Notes: generated by a model from the letters alone, not told the origin. Positions 1-6,384 are shown, counted from the first letter of the stretch. The stretch is 7,693 nt of DNA from Accumulibacter sp. (GCA_003538495.1 DPSD01000578.1:1464-9156); one strand, 5' to 3'. Numbers and translations are program-made.

Positions 1-507
1 CAGGGCACCACCATTCCCGGATGCGGACTCAGGTGCATGCGCTTGTCGCTCACCGAGCCCAACAGCAGGCTCTCTGTCACGCCCGGCCCGCGGCTGCCGG
101 TGACGGTGCCGCTCCAGTCGATCCGTTCGGTCAGCGCAATGATTTGCCCGGTGGCTTCGCCCAGCACGACATGCGGCCGCCAGGGGCTGGCTGTTTGCGT
201 CGAGCAGGGCGCCCGGCCGCGCGGTGGCGAGCCAGGCCCGCTGCGCGAGTTGCGCTTCCGCCGCTTCCAGGACAAGCCACGGCTGAAGGTTCACAAGATG
301 TAGCACGCGGGCCTTCATCGTGCCGGCCTGACCGGCGGCATGCGCGACGGCGCGCAAGGCGTTGTCCGAACCGTCGACGGCGACCAGCCAGGGATTCGTT
401 GCCGGCGCCGGAACCGGCGGCGCACTACCGAACATCAAGCCCATGCGACGGCCATCGGCATCGCGCCGGCAACTTGCGGGGGCGGGAAGGCCGACTGGAT
501 GGCTCAT
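1..507 (-). pseudogene. Universal stress protein (UspA family), frameshifted and cut by the window edge
   Basis: UspA-fold proteins bind ATP or AMP and act in the cytoplasm in stress survival. Reading leftward from ATG 507, residues 38-48 (NPWLVAVDGSD) form the usual first beta-strand and Asp, and the frame stays family-like to Pro108. Family similarity then moves to another frame after a run of four C (plus-strand GGGG at 183-186). Removing one base gives QPWRPHVVLGEATG, then a complete G-2x-G-9x-G-S nucleotide-binding signature (GSRG, nine residues, GS) and the usual LLLGSVSDK. The repaired protein would exceed 168 residues, with about 37 extra at the N-terminus; the true end lies beyond base 1. 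The start is favoured by a strong AGAGGAG site and by an ATGA overlap with the terC stop (translational coupling). The unshifted frame is open to the edge but has no family features. It could be a real pseudogene, a phase-variable tract or a sequencing error. The family call is firm; the gene's status is uncertain. Confidence 0.8.
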
Positions 508-1487
508 GCCGTTTCTCCTCTGGCGACCGCTTTGGGTTTCGACAGGACCAGGCTGGCCACCACCGACACCAGAATGGTGCCGGCAACAATCGCCAGCGAC
601 CACTGGATCGGCAGATGGAACCACGGCGCGGCCAGCATCTTGCCACCGATGAAGAGCAGCACGAGGGCTAGCCCATACTTGAGCAAGTGGAAGCGATCCG
701 CCATGTCGGCGAGCAGGAAATACAGTGCGCGCAGGCCCATGATGGCGAAGATGTTCGAGGTGAACACGATGAATGGATCTGAGGTGACGGCGAAGATCGC
801 CGGGATGCTGTCTACCGCGAACACCATGTCGCTGGCCTCGATCAAGACCAGCACGAGAAACATCGGCGTCACCCACAGGATGCCGTTCTGGCGGACAAAG
901 AAGGATTCGCCGTGGAAGGTCGGCGTGATGCGCAGGTGGCCGCGCAGCCAGCGCAGCAGCGGGTTTTTCTCCAGGTCGGGCTGGTGCCCGGCGAAGATCA
1001 GCATCTTGATGCCGGTGATCACCAGGAAGGCGCCGAAGACATACAACACCCAGGCAAACTCCGATACCAGCCAGACCCCGGCCAGGATCATCCCGGCGCG
1101 CATGACAATGGCGCCGAGCACGCCATAGAGCAGCACCCGGCGCTGCAGTTCCGGCGGTACCGCAAAGTAGCCAAAGATCATGACGAAGACGAACATGTTG
1201 TCCACCGACAACGACTGCTCGATCAGGTAGCCGGCGAGGAATTCGAGCGTCTTGCGCTGGGCCACCGCGGCGCCCTGCGTGCCGTTCAGATACCACCACA
1301 GCAGGCCGGCAAAGACCAGTGCCAGGCAGACCCAGGCGATCACCCAGGCCAGCGCCTCCTTGACCGCCACCCGGTGTGCCTTGCGGCCACCGAAGACGAA
1401 CAGGTCGAGCGCCAGCATGCCCAGCACGAAGGCAATGAAGCCGGCCCACATCGGGCCCGTGGCGAAGCTGTCGATGTTGGCGGTCAT
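504..1487 (-). CDS. alx: TerC/Alx-family integral membrane metal-homeostasis protein
   Basis: This is a 327-residue polytopic inner-membrane protein of the TerC family (PF03741), very like E. coli Alx in length and motif order. Known members export manganese or supply metal to secreted enzymes; the name TerC comes from tellurite-resistance operons. Hydrophobic helices fill most of the chain, with a cytoplasmic-type loop near residues 166-205. Both acidic family signatures are present: E90...D96-N97 (YLIEQSLSVDNMF) and E217..D220.....D226 (EASDMVFAVDSIP), the likely metal-coordinating positions; RALYFLLADMADRF follows near 253. The frame stays open 58 codons upstream of ATG 1487, but family similarity begins just after this Met, and a GGAG lies about 9 bases before it. 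Its start overlaps the stop of a small upstream frame, and its own stop overlaps the usp start, both as ATGA. E. coli alx has a manganese-sensing leader; I see no comparable leader here. The symbol is by resemblance. Confidence 0.93.
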   Translation of the reverse strand: MTANIDSFATGPMWAGFIAFVLGMLALDLFVFGGRKAHRVAVKEALAWVIAWVCLALVFAGLLWWYLNGTQGAAVAQRKTLEFLAGYLIEQSLSVDNMFVFVMIFGYFAVPPELQRRVLLYGVLGAIVMRAGMILAGVWLVSEFAWVLYVFGAFLVITGIKMLIFAGHQPDLEKNPLLRWLRGHLRITPTFHGESFFVRQNGILWVTPMFLVLVLIEASDMVFAVDSIPAIFAVTSDPFIVFTSNIFAIMGLRALYFLLADMADRFHLLKYGLALVLLFIGGKMLAAPWFHLPIQWSLAIVAGTILVSVVASLVLSKPKAVARGETA

Positions 1488-1642
1488 GCAGCACGCTCCG
1501 TGCCGCCGCGCAGCGGCGCCATGATCTGGCCGGCGTCCAGTGTCGCGTCCCTCTGCCGGACTTGCGGCTGGTATTGCGCCGGCAGCTGCCTGGCGGCGCC
1601 GAGCGGGTGCTGGAAGGCATCGCGCAGCATGGCCGTGTTCAT
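1484..1642 (-). CDS. Possible small protein (52 aa) coupled to terC, unknown function
   Basis: An open frame begins at ATG 1642 (MNTAMLRDAFQHPLGAARQL) and ends at a TGA that overlaps the terC ATG as ATGA. An earlier in-frame ATG at 1678 would give 64 residues. Third codon positions are overwhelmingly G or C, as in the real genes here, but any open frame in DNA this GC-rich tends to look so. The product is polar, rich in Gln, Arg and Ala, with no membrane helix or signal peptide, and I recognise no family. The site before ATG 1642 (GGGCGGACG) is weak; none is seen before 1678. The position between hpf and terC with tight overlaps favours a translated cistron. It could instead be a chance open frame, or part of one decayed gene together with the 33-codon frame just upstream. 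Confidence 0.35.
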   Translation of the reverse strand: MNTAMLRDAFQHPLGAARQLPAQYQPQVRQRDATLDAGQIMAPLRGGTERAA

Positions 1643-1740
1643 CGTCCGCCCGCCGGCGCAATAGCGCTTGGCGACCATACCCGGCGCGCGGCCAAGGCTA
1701 TCACGATGCCTGTCGGTGGCAGGTCGGCAGGCCGTTTCAT
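1639..1740 (-). other. Tiny open frame (33 codons) overlapping the hpf stop, doubtful
   Basis: ATG 1740 overlaps the hpf stop as ATGA and opens a 33-codon frame (MKRPADLPPTGIVIALAARR...). Its TGA in turn overlaps ATG 1642 of the next small frame, again as ATGA. There is a short hydrophobic patch (GIVIALAA) at about residues 11-18, too short for a membrane helix. No ribosome binding site is visible, so translation would depend on coupling from hpf. I recognise no family. It is listed because it completes a chain of overlaps from hpf to usp; on its own it would not be called. Confidence 0.2.
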
Positions 1741-2093
1741 GGCGTTTCGTCGGTGAACGGTTGTTGCCGCGTGGCAGAAATCATCGGGAAATCGCGCCGC
1801 CGCGCCAGATGGCGATCGAGCGTGTGGCCGACGCGTTCGGTCGCGCGGTCGATGGCGACGTAAAGGTCGGTCTGGATATCCTCGACGATCAGGGCGGGAG
1901 CGCCCTTGAGGCGGACTTCGATGGCGCAGCATTTGTCCTCGCCGCCGCGCGGGCCATTGACATCGAAAAGACGCACGACGATGCGCGTGACGACGTCCCG
2001 GCCATGATTCATGGCGTAGGCGACACGCATGGCCACATGCTGGCGCAACCCGTCGGTCAGCAGGATGTCTTGCGTTTGGATCTTCAGGTTCAT
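1737..2093 (-). CDS. hpf: HPF/RaiA-family ribosome hibernation factor (short form)
   Basis: A 118-residue protein of the S30EA / sigma-54 modulation family (PF02482). Such proteins bind the decoding region of the 30S subunit and inactivate or dimerise ribosomes in stationary phase or stress. The expected order is present: an opening strand (MNLKIQTQDILLTDGLRQHV), a helix, the strand RIVVRLFDVNGPRGG at about residues 37-51, the strand CCAIEVRL at 56-62, and the closing helix motif DLYVAIDRATERVGHTLDRHL at 76-96. It lacks the C-terminal dimerisation domain of long HPF, and the last 20 residues are unconserved tail. The frame extends 41 codons upstream, but ATG 2093 is preferred because an AGAGGAG sits 5 bases before it and family similarity begins there. 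It is the first gene of the minus-strand block and is divergent from nhaR. Similarity to RaiA/YfiA does not separate cleanly from HPF at this length. Confidence 0.9.
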   Translation of the reverse strand: MNLKIQTQDILLTDGLRQHVAMRVAYAMNHGRDVVTRIVVRLFDVNGPRGGEDKCCAIEVRLKGAPALIVEDIQTDLYVAIDRATERVGHTLDRHLARRRDFPMISATRQQPFTDETP

Positions 2094-2129
2094 GGCACTC
2101 CTCTGGCTGGATTGACAGACGACAGCCGC

Positions 2130-2158
2130 AGTATGGGCGCCGGAATAGTTCGATACAA
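2130..2158 (-). promoter_or_regulatory. Weak candidate promoter for the hpf-terC-usp block
   Basis: On the minus strand, TTGTAT (2158-2153) and CATACT (2135-2130) are separated by 17 bases, and the -10 lies about 36 bases before the hpf start codon. Each hexamer matches consensus only in part. It is proposed because a promoter for this block must lie in the 115-bp hpf/nhaR gap. Confidence 0.2.
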
Positions 2159-2182
2159 ACAGATATAAAGATGCGTTATGAT
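2154..2182 (+). promoter_or_regulatory. Candidate promoter for nhaR
   Basis: A good -10 (TATGAT, 2177-2182) lies 17 bases after a poor -35 (TACAAA, 2154-2159) in the AT-rich part of the divergent gap. It implies a 5' leader of about 20 bases ending in the GGAGG before the GTG start. It overlaps the leftward promoter candidate, as is usual for LysR-type regulators that control a divergent gene and themselves. A weak -35 would fit activator-dependent or low-level expression. Confidence 0.3.
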
Positions 2183-2208
2183 CGGAAAACACGAACATCG
2201 GAGGTGGC

Positions 2209-3120
2209 GTGATCAACTACAAGCATTTGCACTACTTCGTCACTGTCGCCCGCTCGGGCGGCGTCACTCGCGCGGCGGAGCGCCTGCATCTGACGCCCCA
2301 GACGCTGTCCGGGCAAATCTCCCTGTTGGAAGAACGGCTGGGCGTGACGCTGTTCCGGCGCGTCGGGCGCCGGCTGGATCTGACCGAAACGGGCAAGCTG
2401 GCGCTCTCCTACGCCGAGGAAATCTTCCAGACCGGGGCCGAGCTGGAAGACTTGCTGAAGAATGGCGCCGAGGAACGGTTCATCACCTTCCGCGTTGGCA
2501 TCGCCGACGTCGTGCCGAAATTCATCGCTCATCGCCTGCTTGCGCCGGTGCTGGGACTTCCCGCGGCGATGCGCCTGATTTGTCAGGAGGACCGCCTGGA
2601 ACGTCTGCTGGCGGATCTGGCGATCCACCGTCTCGACATGGTGCTGGCCGACCGCCCCATGCCGCCGGGCACGGAGATCAAGGGCTACAGCCATCCGCTC
2701 GGGGAATCGGGGGTCGCTTTCATGGCTGCGCCCGCGTTGGCTGCGCGACTAACGGGCGGCTTCCCGGAGTGCCTGGATGGCGCGCCCCTGCTGCTGCCCG
2801 GGCGCGACAGCGCCCTTCACGGCGCCCTGCCGCGCTGGCTGGAACGGCAGGGGAAGCGTGTGCGCATCGTCGGCGAATTCGACGACAGCGCCTTGATGAA
2901 GGCTTTCGGCGAAGCCGGCGCCGGGGCCTTCCCGACGCCGGCGGCCAGCGTCCCGGACGTGACGGCGCACTACAAGGTTGTCAAACTGGGGGAAACGGAG
3001 GAGATCCGCGAGCGATTTTTCCTCATTTCAGCCGAGCGGCGGCTGACCCATCCCGCTGCGCGGGCGGTCAGCGAGAATGCGCGGGCCGGAGTGTTCACCA
3101 CACGGCCCCAGGCCGGTTGA
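2209..3120 (+). CDS. nhaR: LysR-type transcriptional regulator, NhaR group
   Basis: A 303-residue DNA-binding regulator. The N-terminal winged helix-turn-helix is NhaR-like: MINYKHLHYFVTVARSGGVT, then AAERLHLTPQTLSGQISLLE (recognition region about 18-42), then FRRVGRRLDLTETG. The effector-binding domain spans about 90-295, with the NhaR-type segments FRVGIADVVPK near 94 and GEFDDSALMKAFGEAGAG near 220. E. coli NhaR activates the sodium/proton antiporter gene nhaA in response to Na+ and also controls osmC and pgaABCD. Translation starts at GTG 2209: a GGAGG four bases upstream (2200-2204) decides this over longer frames. The gene is divergent from hpf across a 115-bp gap, so the stress block is its most likely local target. 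No antiporter gene is in the window. The group assignment is strong; the ligand and targets here are inferred. Confidence 0.9.
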   Translation: MINYKHLHYFVTVARSGGVTRAAERLHLTPQTLSGQISLLEERLGVTLFRRVGRRLDLTETGKLALSYAEEIFQTGAELEDLLKNGAEERFITFRVGIADVVPKFIAHRLLAPVLGLPAAMRLICQEDRLERLLADLAIHRLDMVLADRPMPPGTEIKGYSHPLGESGVAFMAAPALAARLTGGFPECLDGAPLLLPGRDSALHGALPRWLERQGKRVRIVGEFDDSALMKAFGEAGAGAFPTPAASVPDVTAHYKVVKLGETEEIRERFFLISAERRLTHPAARAVSENARAGVFTTRPQAG

Positions 3121-3134
3121 GCAGGGACTGCGCC

Positions 3135-3149
3135 GCACAGCCGCTGTGC
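3135..3149 (+). repeat. Small perfect inverted repeat after nhaR
   Basis: GCACAG-CCG-CTGTGC is a perfect 6-bp stem with a 3-base loop, 15 bases after the nhaR stop. No T-run follows, so it is not a standard intrinsic terminator, though it could help end the nhaR transcript. Confidence 0.35.
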
Positions 3150-3314
3150 ATAACGACGACCGTTGCTCCCTTGGGCGAACCGACCGCACCGCCACGCCTG
3201 ATGCCCGCCGGTGCGCCGCCGCTCCGGGAGACGCGAGTTGCCATCATGGGTGGGGACGAGCCCCGAACTCAACCGGCGCGGGAGTGCGAATTCGACCAGC
3301 GCATTGACTGGTAG
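3150..3314 (+). pseudogene. Remnant of an IS91-family transposase (C-terminal tail only)
   Basis: This frame ends at TAG 3312-3314. From memory, it matches the C-terminal tail of many proteobacterial IS91-family transposases, where LGEPTAPPR is followed by a PARGPPLWE-like segment, a variable linker, a QPAPDYEFDQ-like segment and RIAW before the stop. Here the chain reads LGEPTAPPRLMPAGAPPLRE, then a linker, then QPARECEFDQRIDW. Several near-invariant residues are changed, including Trp to Arg (TGG to CGG), as expected in a decaying copy. The catalytic HUH/tyrosine domain and zinc ribbon are absent: the frame would enter from the nhaR 3' end, which encodes no transposase. IS91 elements move by rolling-circle transposition and can carry neighbouring DNA. 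The fragment sits between the stress block and the efflux operon, so it may mark an old insertion or rearrangement point. The match is by recall, without an alignment. Confidence 0.6.
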
Positions 3315-3394
3315 GGGGTGCAGGTGTCGCTGCGCAAAGGTCCAGATTGAAGCAAGACGAGTCGTCATCGCCGGTCGTGACAGACACGGGCAAA

Positions 3395-3427
3395 GCGGGA
3401 TTCGGATCGCTTTTGATCGGTTCCCGC
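3395..3427. promoter_or_regulatory. Imperfect dyad upstream of the efflux promoter, possible operator
   Basis: GCGGGA (3395-3400) and TCCCGC (3422-3427) are perfect inverted arms. Inside them, two GATC tetramers flank GCTTTT, so each arm reads outer hexamer, short spacer, GATC. The dyad lies 14 bases upstream of the predicted -35 box, a position suited to an activator or a distal repressor site. No matching regulator is identified, and the structure could be incidental. Confidence 0.3.
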
Positions 3428-3441
3428 GACCCAGTCCGAGA

Positions 3442-3471
3442 TTGACACCGCTTCACGCGAGCTCATACACT
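3442..3471 (+). promoter_or_regulatory. Predicted sigma70 promoter of the RND efflux operon
   Basis: A perfect -35 (TTGACA, 3442-3447) is followed after 18 bases by TACACT (3466-3471), which keeps the important first T, second A and last T of the -10 consensus. Transcription would begin near 3478. That puts the possible GTG start at 3479 on the first transcribed bases and leaves a leader of about 40 bases before ATG 3518, which is one reason for choosing ATG 3518 as the start of the outer-membrane factor. Confidence 0.55.
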
Positions 3472-3517
3472 CCCGACGGTGCCGTTGGATTTCCTATCCT
3501 TTATCCTTGATCGCCGC

Positions 3518-5146
3518 ATGATGGGCGGTCGGAGTTCCCTGGCATCACCGGTTGCCAGGCCTCGGCGTACGCGTTCGCGCGCCGGGCTCTGGCGTGCCGG
3601 AGGAGTGCCGATCGCTTGGGCGTTCGCCCTGCTGTCGTCCGGATGCATGATCGGTCCCGACTTCAAGCGCCCGTCGGCACAGGTCGCCGATGACTGGATG
3701 GAGGCCGGCAGCACGACGATGGATTCCGGCCGCGCGCAGTATCGCGACTGGTGGTCGTCGCTCAAGGACCCGGTGCTGTCGAAGCTGATCGACCTCGCCT
3801 ATGAGCAGAACCTGACCCTCCTGGCCGCCGGCGTCCGCGTCCTTGAGGCGCGCGCACAGCTTGGGGTCGCCATCGGCGAGTTCTACCCGCAGCAGCAACA
3901 GCTGGGCGCCACGGCGAGCTACAGCCGGATCCCGGTCTCGGGACCCTACGTTCCCGTCAGCAACACTTTCTGGCAGCTCGCGTTCGGCGCGCAGGTCGGA
4001 TGGGAGCTCGACGTATGGGGAAAGGTACGGCGCGGAATCGAGTCGGCCAGCGGCGCCTTTCTCGCGTCGGTCGCCGCCTACGACGATGTGCTCGTCACCC
4101 TGATCGGCGATGTAGCCAGCACCTATGTCAAGATCCGCACCATCGACGTCCAGCTGGACATCGCCCGCGAGAACGTCCTGCGCCAGCGGCAGGCCCTCGC
4201 GATCGCGCGCGCCCGATTCGAGGGAGGCGTGGTTACCAGGCGCGACGTTTACCAGGCGGAGAACGTCCTCGGCGCGACCGAAGCGACGATTCCCCAGCTC
4301 AGTATCGAGCGGCGGAAAGCGACAAACGCGCTCAGCGTGCTGCTCGGCATGCCGCCAGCGCCCCTCGACGACCTGCTGGCGGGAAAGTCGGGGATCCCGG
4401 TCGCGCCCGCGAGCCTGGCCGTGGGCATTCCCGCGGATCTCTTGCGGCGCCGACCCGACGTTCGCCAGGCGGAGCTCAAGGCAGCGGCGCAGTCCGCTCA
4501 GATCGGCCTCGCCAAGGGGGCGCTCTTCCCCTCCTTCTCTCTGGCCGGGAACATCGGTACCCTGAGTTCCGACGTCGGCCAATCGAGCCTCGGCTCCGGC
4601 AGCCTGGGCTACTCCGCCGGACCCGGGATCCAGTGGAACATCCTCAACTACGGTCAGCTCACCAACAACGTGCGCGTGCAGGACGCCAGGCTCCAGGGGC
4701 TGCTCGTCGACTACCAGAAGGCGGTGCTCAAGGCCCAGCAGGAGGTGGAGAACGGCATCACGGAGTTCGGCCAGTCGCGCAGCGAGGCCGCCTTCCTGCA
4801 GACGAGCGTCGTGGCCGCGACTGGCGCGTTCCAGATCGCACTCCTCCAGTACAAGGAGGGCACGGTCGACTTCACCGTCGTGCTGAATGCCGAGGAAAAC
4901 CTCTACAAGGCGCAAAACAGTCTCGCGATCGCGCAGGGCAACATCCCGCTCGGCCTGATCAAGGCCTATCGAGCGATGGGGGGTGGATGGGAATTGCGCA
5001 ATGGTCGCGATTTCGTGCCGCTGGCGACGCGGGAAGAGATGGCAACCCGGACCGATTGGGGGACGCCTGACCTCTTGCGACCGCAAGCGCCCGGTCTGCC
5101 GGGGCCCGAGGACGTCGGGCCGCTGGTCCGGCCACCGGCGTGGTGA
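3518..5146 (+). CDS. Outer-membrane efflux lipoprotein (OprM/NodT-type factor of an RND pump)
   Basis: The outer-membrane channel subunit of a tripartite drug pump, a trimer spanning the outer membrane and periplasm. From ATG 3518 the protein has 542 residues: an Arg-rich n-region, a short hydrophobic stretch (VPIAWAFALL), then a lipobox ending at Cys43 (SSGC), followed by the family's MIGPDFKRP. Two outer membrane efflux protein repeats (PF02321) follow; the second opens near residue 305 with the familiar ADLLRRRPDVRQAE and continues AAQSAQIGLAKGALFPSFSL. After the usual end (YRAMGGGWE) there is a Pro-rich tail of about 50 residues. The start is uncertain: GTG 3479 coincides with the predicted transcript start, ATG 3521 is equally possible, and GTG 3605 follows GGAGGA with no spacing and would leave a signal of only 13 residues with no charged n-region. 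No ribosome binding site precedes ATG 3518. It is first in the operon, 36 bp before the adaptor gene. Confidence 0.92.
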   Translation: MMGGRSSLASPVARPRRTRSRAGLWRAGGVPIAWAFALLSSGCMIGPDFKRPSAQVADDWMEAGSTTMDSGRAQYRDWWSSLKDPVLSKLIDLAYEQNLTLLAAGVRVLEARAQLGVAIGEFYPQQQQLGATASYSRIPVSGPYVPVSNTFWQLAFGAQVGWELDVWGKVRRGIESASGAFLASVAAYDDVLVTLIGDVASTYVKIRTIDVQLDIARENVLRQRQALAIARARFEGGVVTRRDVYQAENVLGATEATIPQLSIERRKATNALSVLLGMPPAPLDDLLAGKSGIPVAPASLAVGIPADLLRRRPDVRQAELKAAAQSAQIGLAKGALFPSFSLAGNIGTLSSDVGQSSLGSGSLGYSAGPGIQWNILNYGQLTNNVRVQDARLQGLLVDYQKAVLKAQQEVENGITEFGQSRSEAAFLQTSVVAATGAFQIALLQYKEGTVDFTVVLNAEENLYKAQNSLAIAQGNIPLGLIKAYRAMGGGWELRNGRDFVPLATREEMATRTDWGTPDLLRPQAPGLPGPEDVGPLVRPPAW

Positions 5147-5182
5147 TCCGGTGAACGCGCCCGAGTGCACCGGACGCCGCAG

Positions 5183-6367
5183 ATGATGCCTTCGAGCGCG
5201 CGCCGCTGCCGCGGGCTGGTGCGCCTGCTTGCCGTCGTGGCGGCGACGCTGTCGATCGGCGGCTGCAGGGATGCGACGGAAGCCGCGACCCCTCCGCCGC
5301 CAGCGGTCACGGTAGCGAAACCTGTCGCCGAGAGCGTCGCAAACTACCTCGACTTCACCGGCAATACGGCGGCGACGCAAAAGGTCACGGTGATGGCCCG
5401 CGTCGAGGGTTATCTCGAGAAGATCCACTTCACCGACGGTCAGCAGGTGAAGAAAGGCGATCTCCTCTTCACCATCCAGCAGGCTCAGTATCAGGCGCAG
5501 CTCAGGCAGGCGCAGGCGCAGGTGGCGGTGCAGAAGGCGGCGCTCTGGCACGCGACAACCGAGCTGCGGCGCTACACGGGCTTGGTCAGGCAGGACGCCG
5601 CGACCCAGACCCAGGTCGACCACTGGCAGACGGAGAAGGATCAGGCAAGGGCCAGGCTGATCTCCGCCCAGGCCCAGACGGAGATTGCGCAGCTCACCCT
5701 GAGCTACACGCTGGTCAGGGCACCCATCGATGGGCGTATCGGCCGGCACCTCGTCGACCAGGGCAACCTGGTCGGCGGCGTTGGTCAGCCAACGGCCCTC
5801 GCCGAGATCGAACAGATCGACCCCATCTACGTGTACTTCACCGTCGACCAGCGCGAGCTTCTCCAAGTGATCGAACGGCAGAAGACGCTGCCGCGGGGCG
5901 CGATCACCCGGGGGCTGGTTCCGGTGGCGTTCGGTCTGCTCACCGATAACGGATATCCGCACCAGGGGCACCTGGACTTCGCTGCCATCGGCATCGCGCC
6001 CACGACCGGAACCCTTCAGGTGCGGGGCGTCTTCGCCAATCGCGACCGGGCGATACTTCCCGGCCTCTTCGCGCGGGTGCGGGTGTCAGCCCTTGAACAG
6101 AAGGACGCGCTCCTGATTCCCGGCGATGCCGTCCGCTTCGACCAGCAGGGGGAATACGTCCTCGTCGTCAATGCGAAGAACGTCGTCGAACGCCGCGGCG
6201 TGAAGGTCGGCTTGCAGGTCCGCGACCGTCTCGTCGTCAGCGAAGGCCTGACCGCGGACGATGTGGTGATCGTCGAAGGACTGCTGCAAGCCGTTCCGGG
6301 TCGCGCGGTGAGCCCGAACCCAGTGGCCAGCACCGAGCCAGCGGCTCGAGCCAAACCGGGCAGCTGA
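5183..6367 (+). CDS. RND efflux periplasmic adaptor subunit (AcrA/MexE-type membrane fusion protein)
   Basis: The adaptor that joins the inner-membrane pump to the outer-membrane channel. From ATG 5183 it has 394 residues, with a signal peptide ending in an IGGC lipobox (Cys28), so it is probably a lipoprotein anchored in the inner membrane. Next come a Thr/Pro-rich linker, the first half of the lipoyl domain (MARVEGYLEKIHFTDGQQV, then KKGDLLF), an alpha-helical hairpin from about residue 100 to 180, the second lipoyl half (LVRAPIDGRIGRHLVDQGNL), the beta-barrel, and a membrane-proximal domain ending near GLLQAVPG. The hairpin tip, RRYTGLVRQDAATQTQVD, follows the family's R...L....A.S pattern for contact with the channel, with Thr in place of Ser. 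GTG 5165 would add six residues; ATG 5186 is also possible. No clear Shine-Dalgarno is visible. It lies 36 bp after the channel gene and 17 bp before the pump gene. Confidence 0.93.
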   Translation: MMPSSARRCRGLVRLLAVVAATLSIGGCRDATEAATPPPPAVTVAKPVAESVANYLDFTGNTAATQKVTVMARVEGYLEKIHFTDGQQVKKGDLLFTIQQAQYQAQLRQAQAQVAVQKAALWHATTELRRYTGLVRQDAATQTQVDHWQTEKDQARARLISAQAQTEIAQLTLSYTLVRAPIDGRIGRHLVDQGNLVGGVGQPTALAEIEQIDPIYVYFTVDQRELLQVIERQKTLPRGAITRGLVPVAFGLLTDNGYPHQGHLDFAAIGIAPTTGTLQVRGVFANRDRAILPGLFARVRVSALEQKDALLIPGDAVRFDQQGEYVLVVNAKNVVERRGVKVGLQVRDRLVVSEGLTADDVVIVEGLLQAVPGRAVSPNPVASTEPAARAKPGS

Positions 6368-6384
6368 ATCGCGGCGGCGCCGGC

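Larger units (their letters stand above)
3121..3517. other. 397-bp gene-free interval between nhaR and the efflux operon
   Basis: No intact gene is visible on either strand. From left to right it holds the small hairpin at 3135-3149, the transposase remnant to 3314, about 80 bases in which I see nothing, the imperfect dyad at 3395-3427, the predicted promoter at 3442-3471 and a leader of about 40 bases. Minus-strand open frames here, including one of about 130 codons starting at 3368, resemble nothing I know and have no ribosome binding site. Confidence 0.6.

Noticed and set aside
340..1128. A 262-codon plus-strand frame opposite terC and usp
   Set aside because: It is antisense to the TerC motifs, which are certain, and has no family features of its own.
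1488..1736. A manganese riboswitch (yybP-ykoY type) before terC, as in E. coli alx
   Set aside because: I could not find the conserved paired core, and the start of terC is embedded in an upstream frame instead of following a structured leader.
2112..2137. A perfect TTGACA at 2112-2117 as the -35 of nhaR
   Set aside because: The only -10-like hexamer after it (TATGGG, 2132-2137) is at 14-base spacing and matches poorly. TATGAT at 2177 is too far away to pair with it.
3135..3149. The GCACAG/CTGTGC hairpin as an intrinsic terminator of nhaR
   Set aside because: The stem is only 6 bp and no U-tract follows, so it is kept only as an inverted repeat.
3479..3517. GTG 3479 as start of the outer-membrane factor
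   Set aside because: It coincides with the predicted transcription start, has no ribosome binding site, and would place an acidic, non-signal-like segment before the lipoprotein signal.
3545..5971. An 808-codon minus-strand open frame across the outer-membrane factor and adaptor genes
   Set aside because: It lies antisense to two genes with clear family motifs. Its product is Arg/Asp/Leu-rich with no recognisable domain, and long antisense frames are expected in GC-rich coding DNA.
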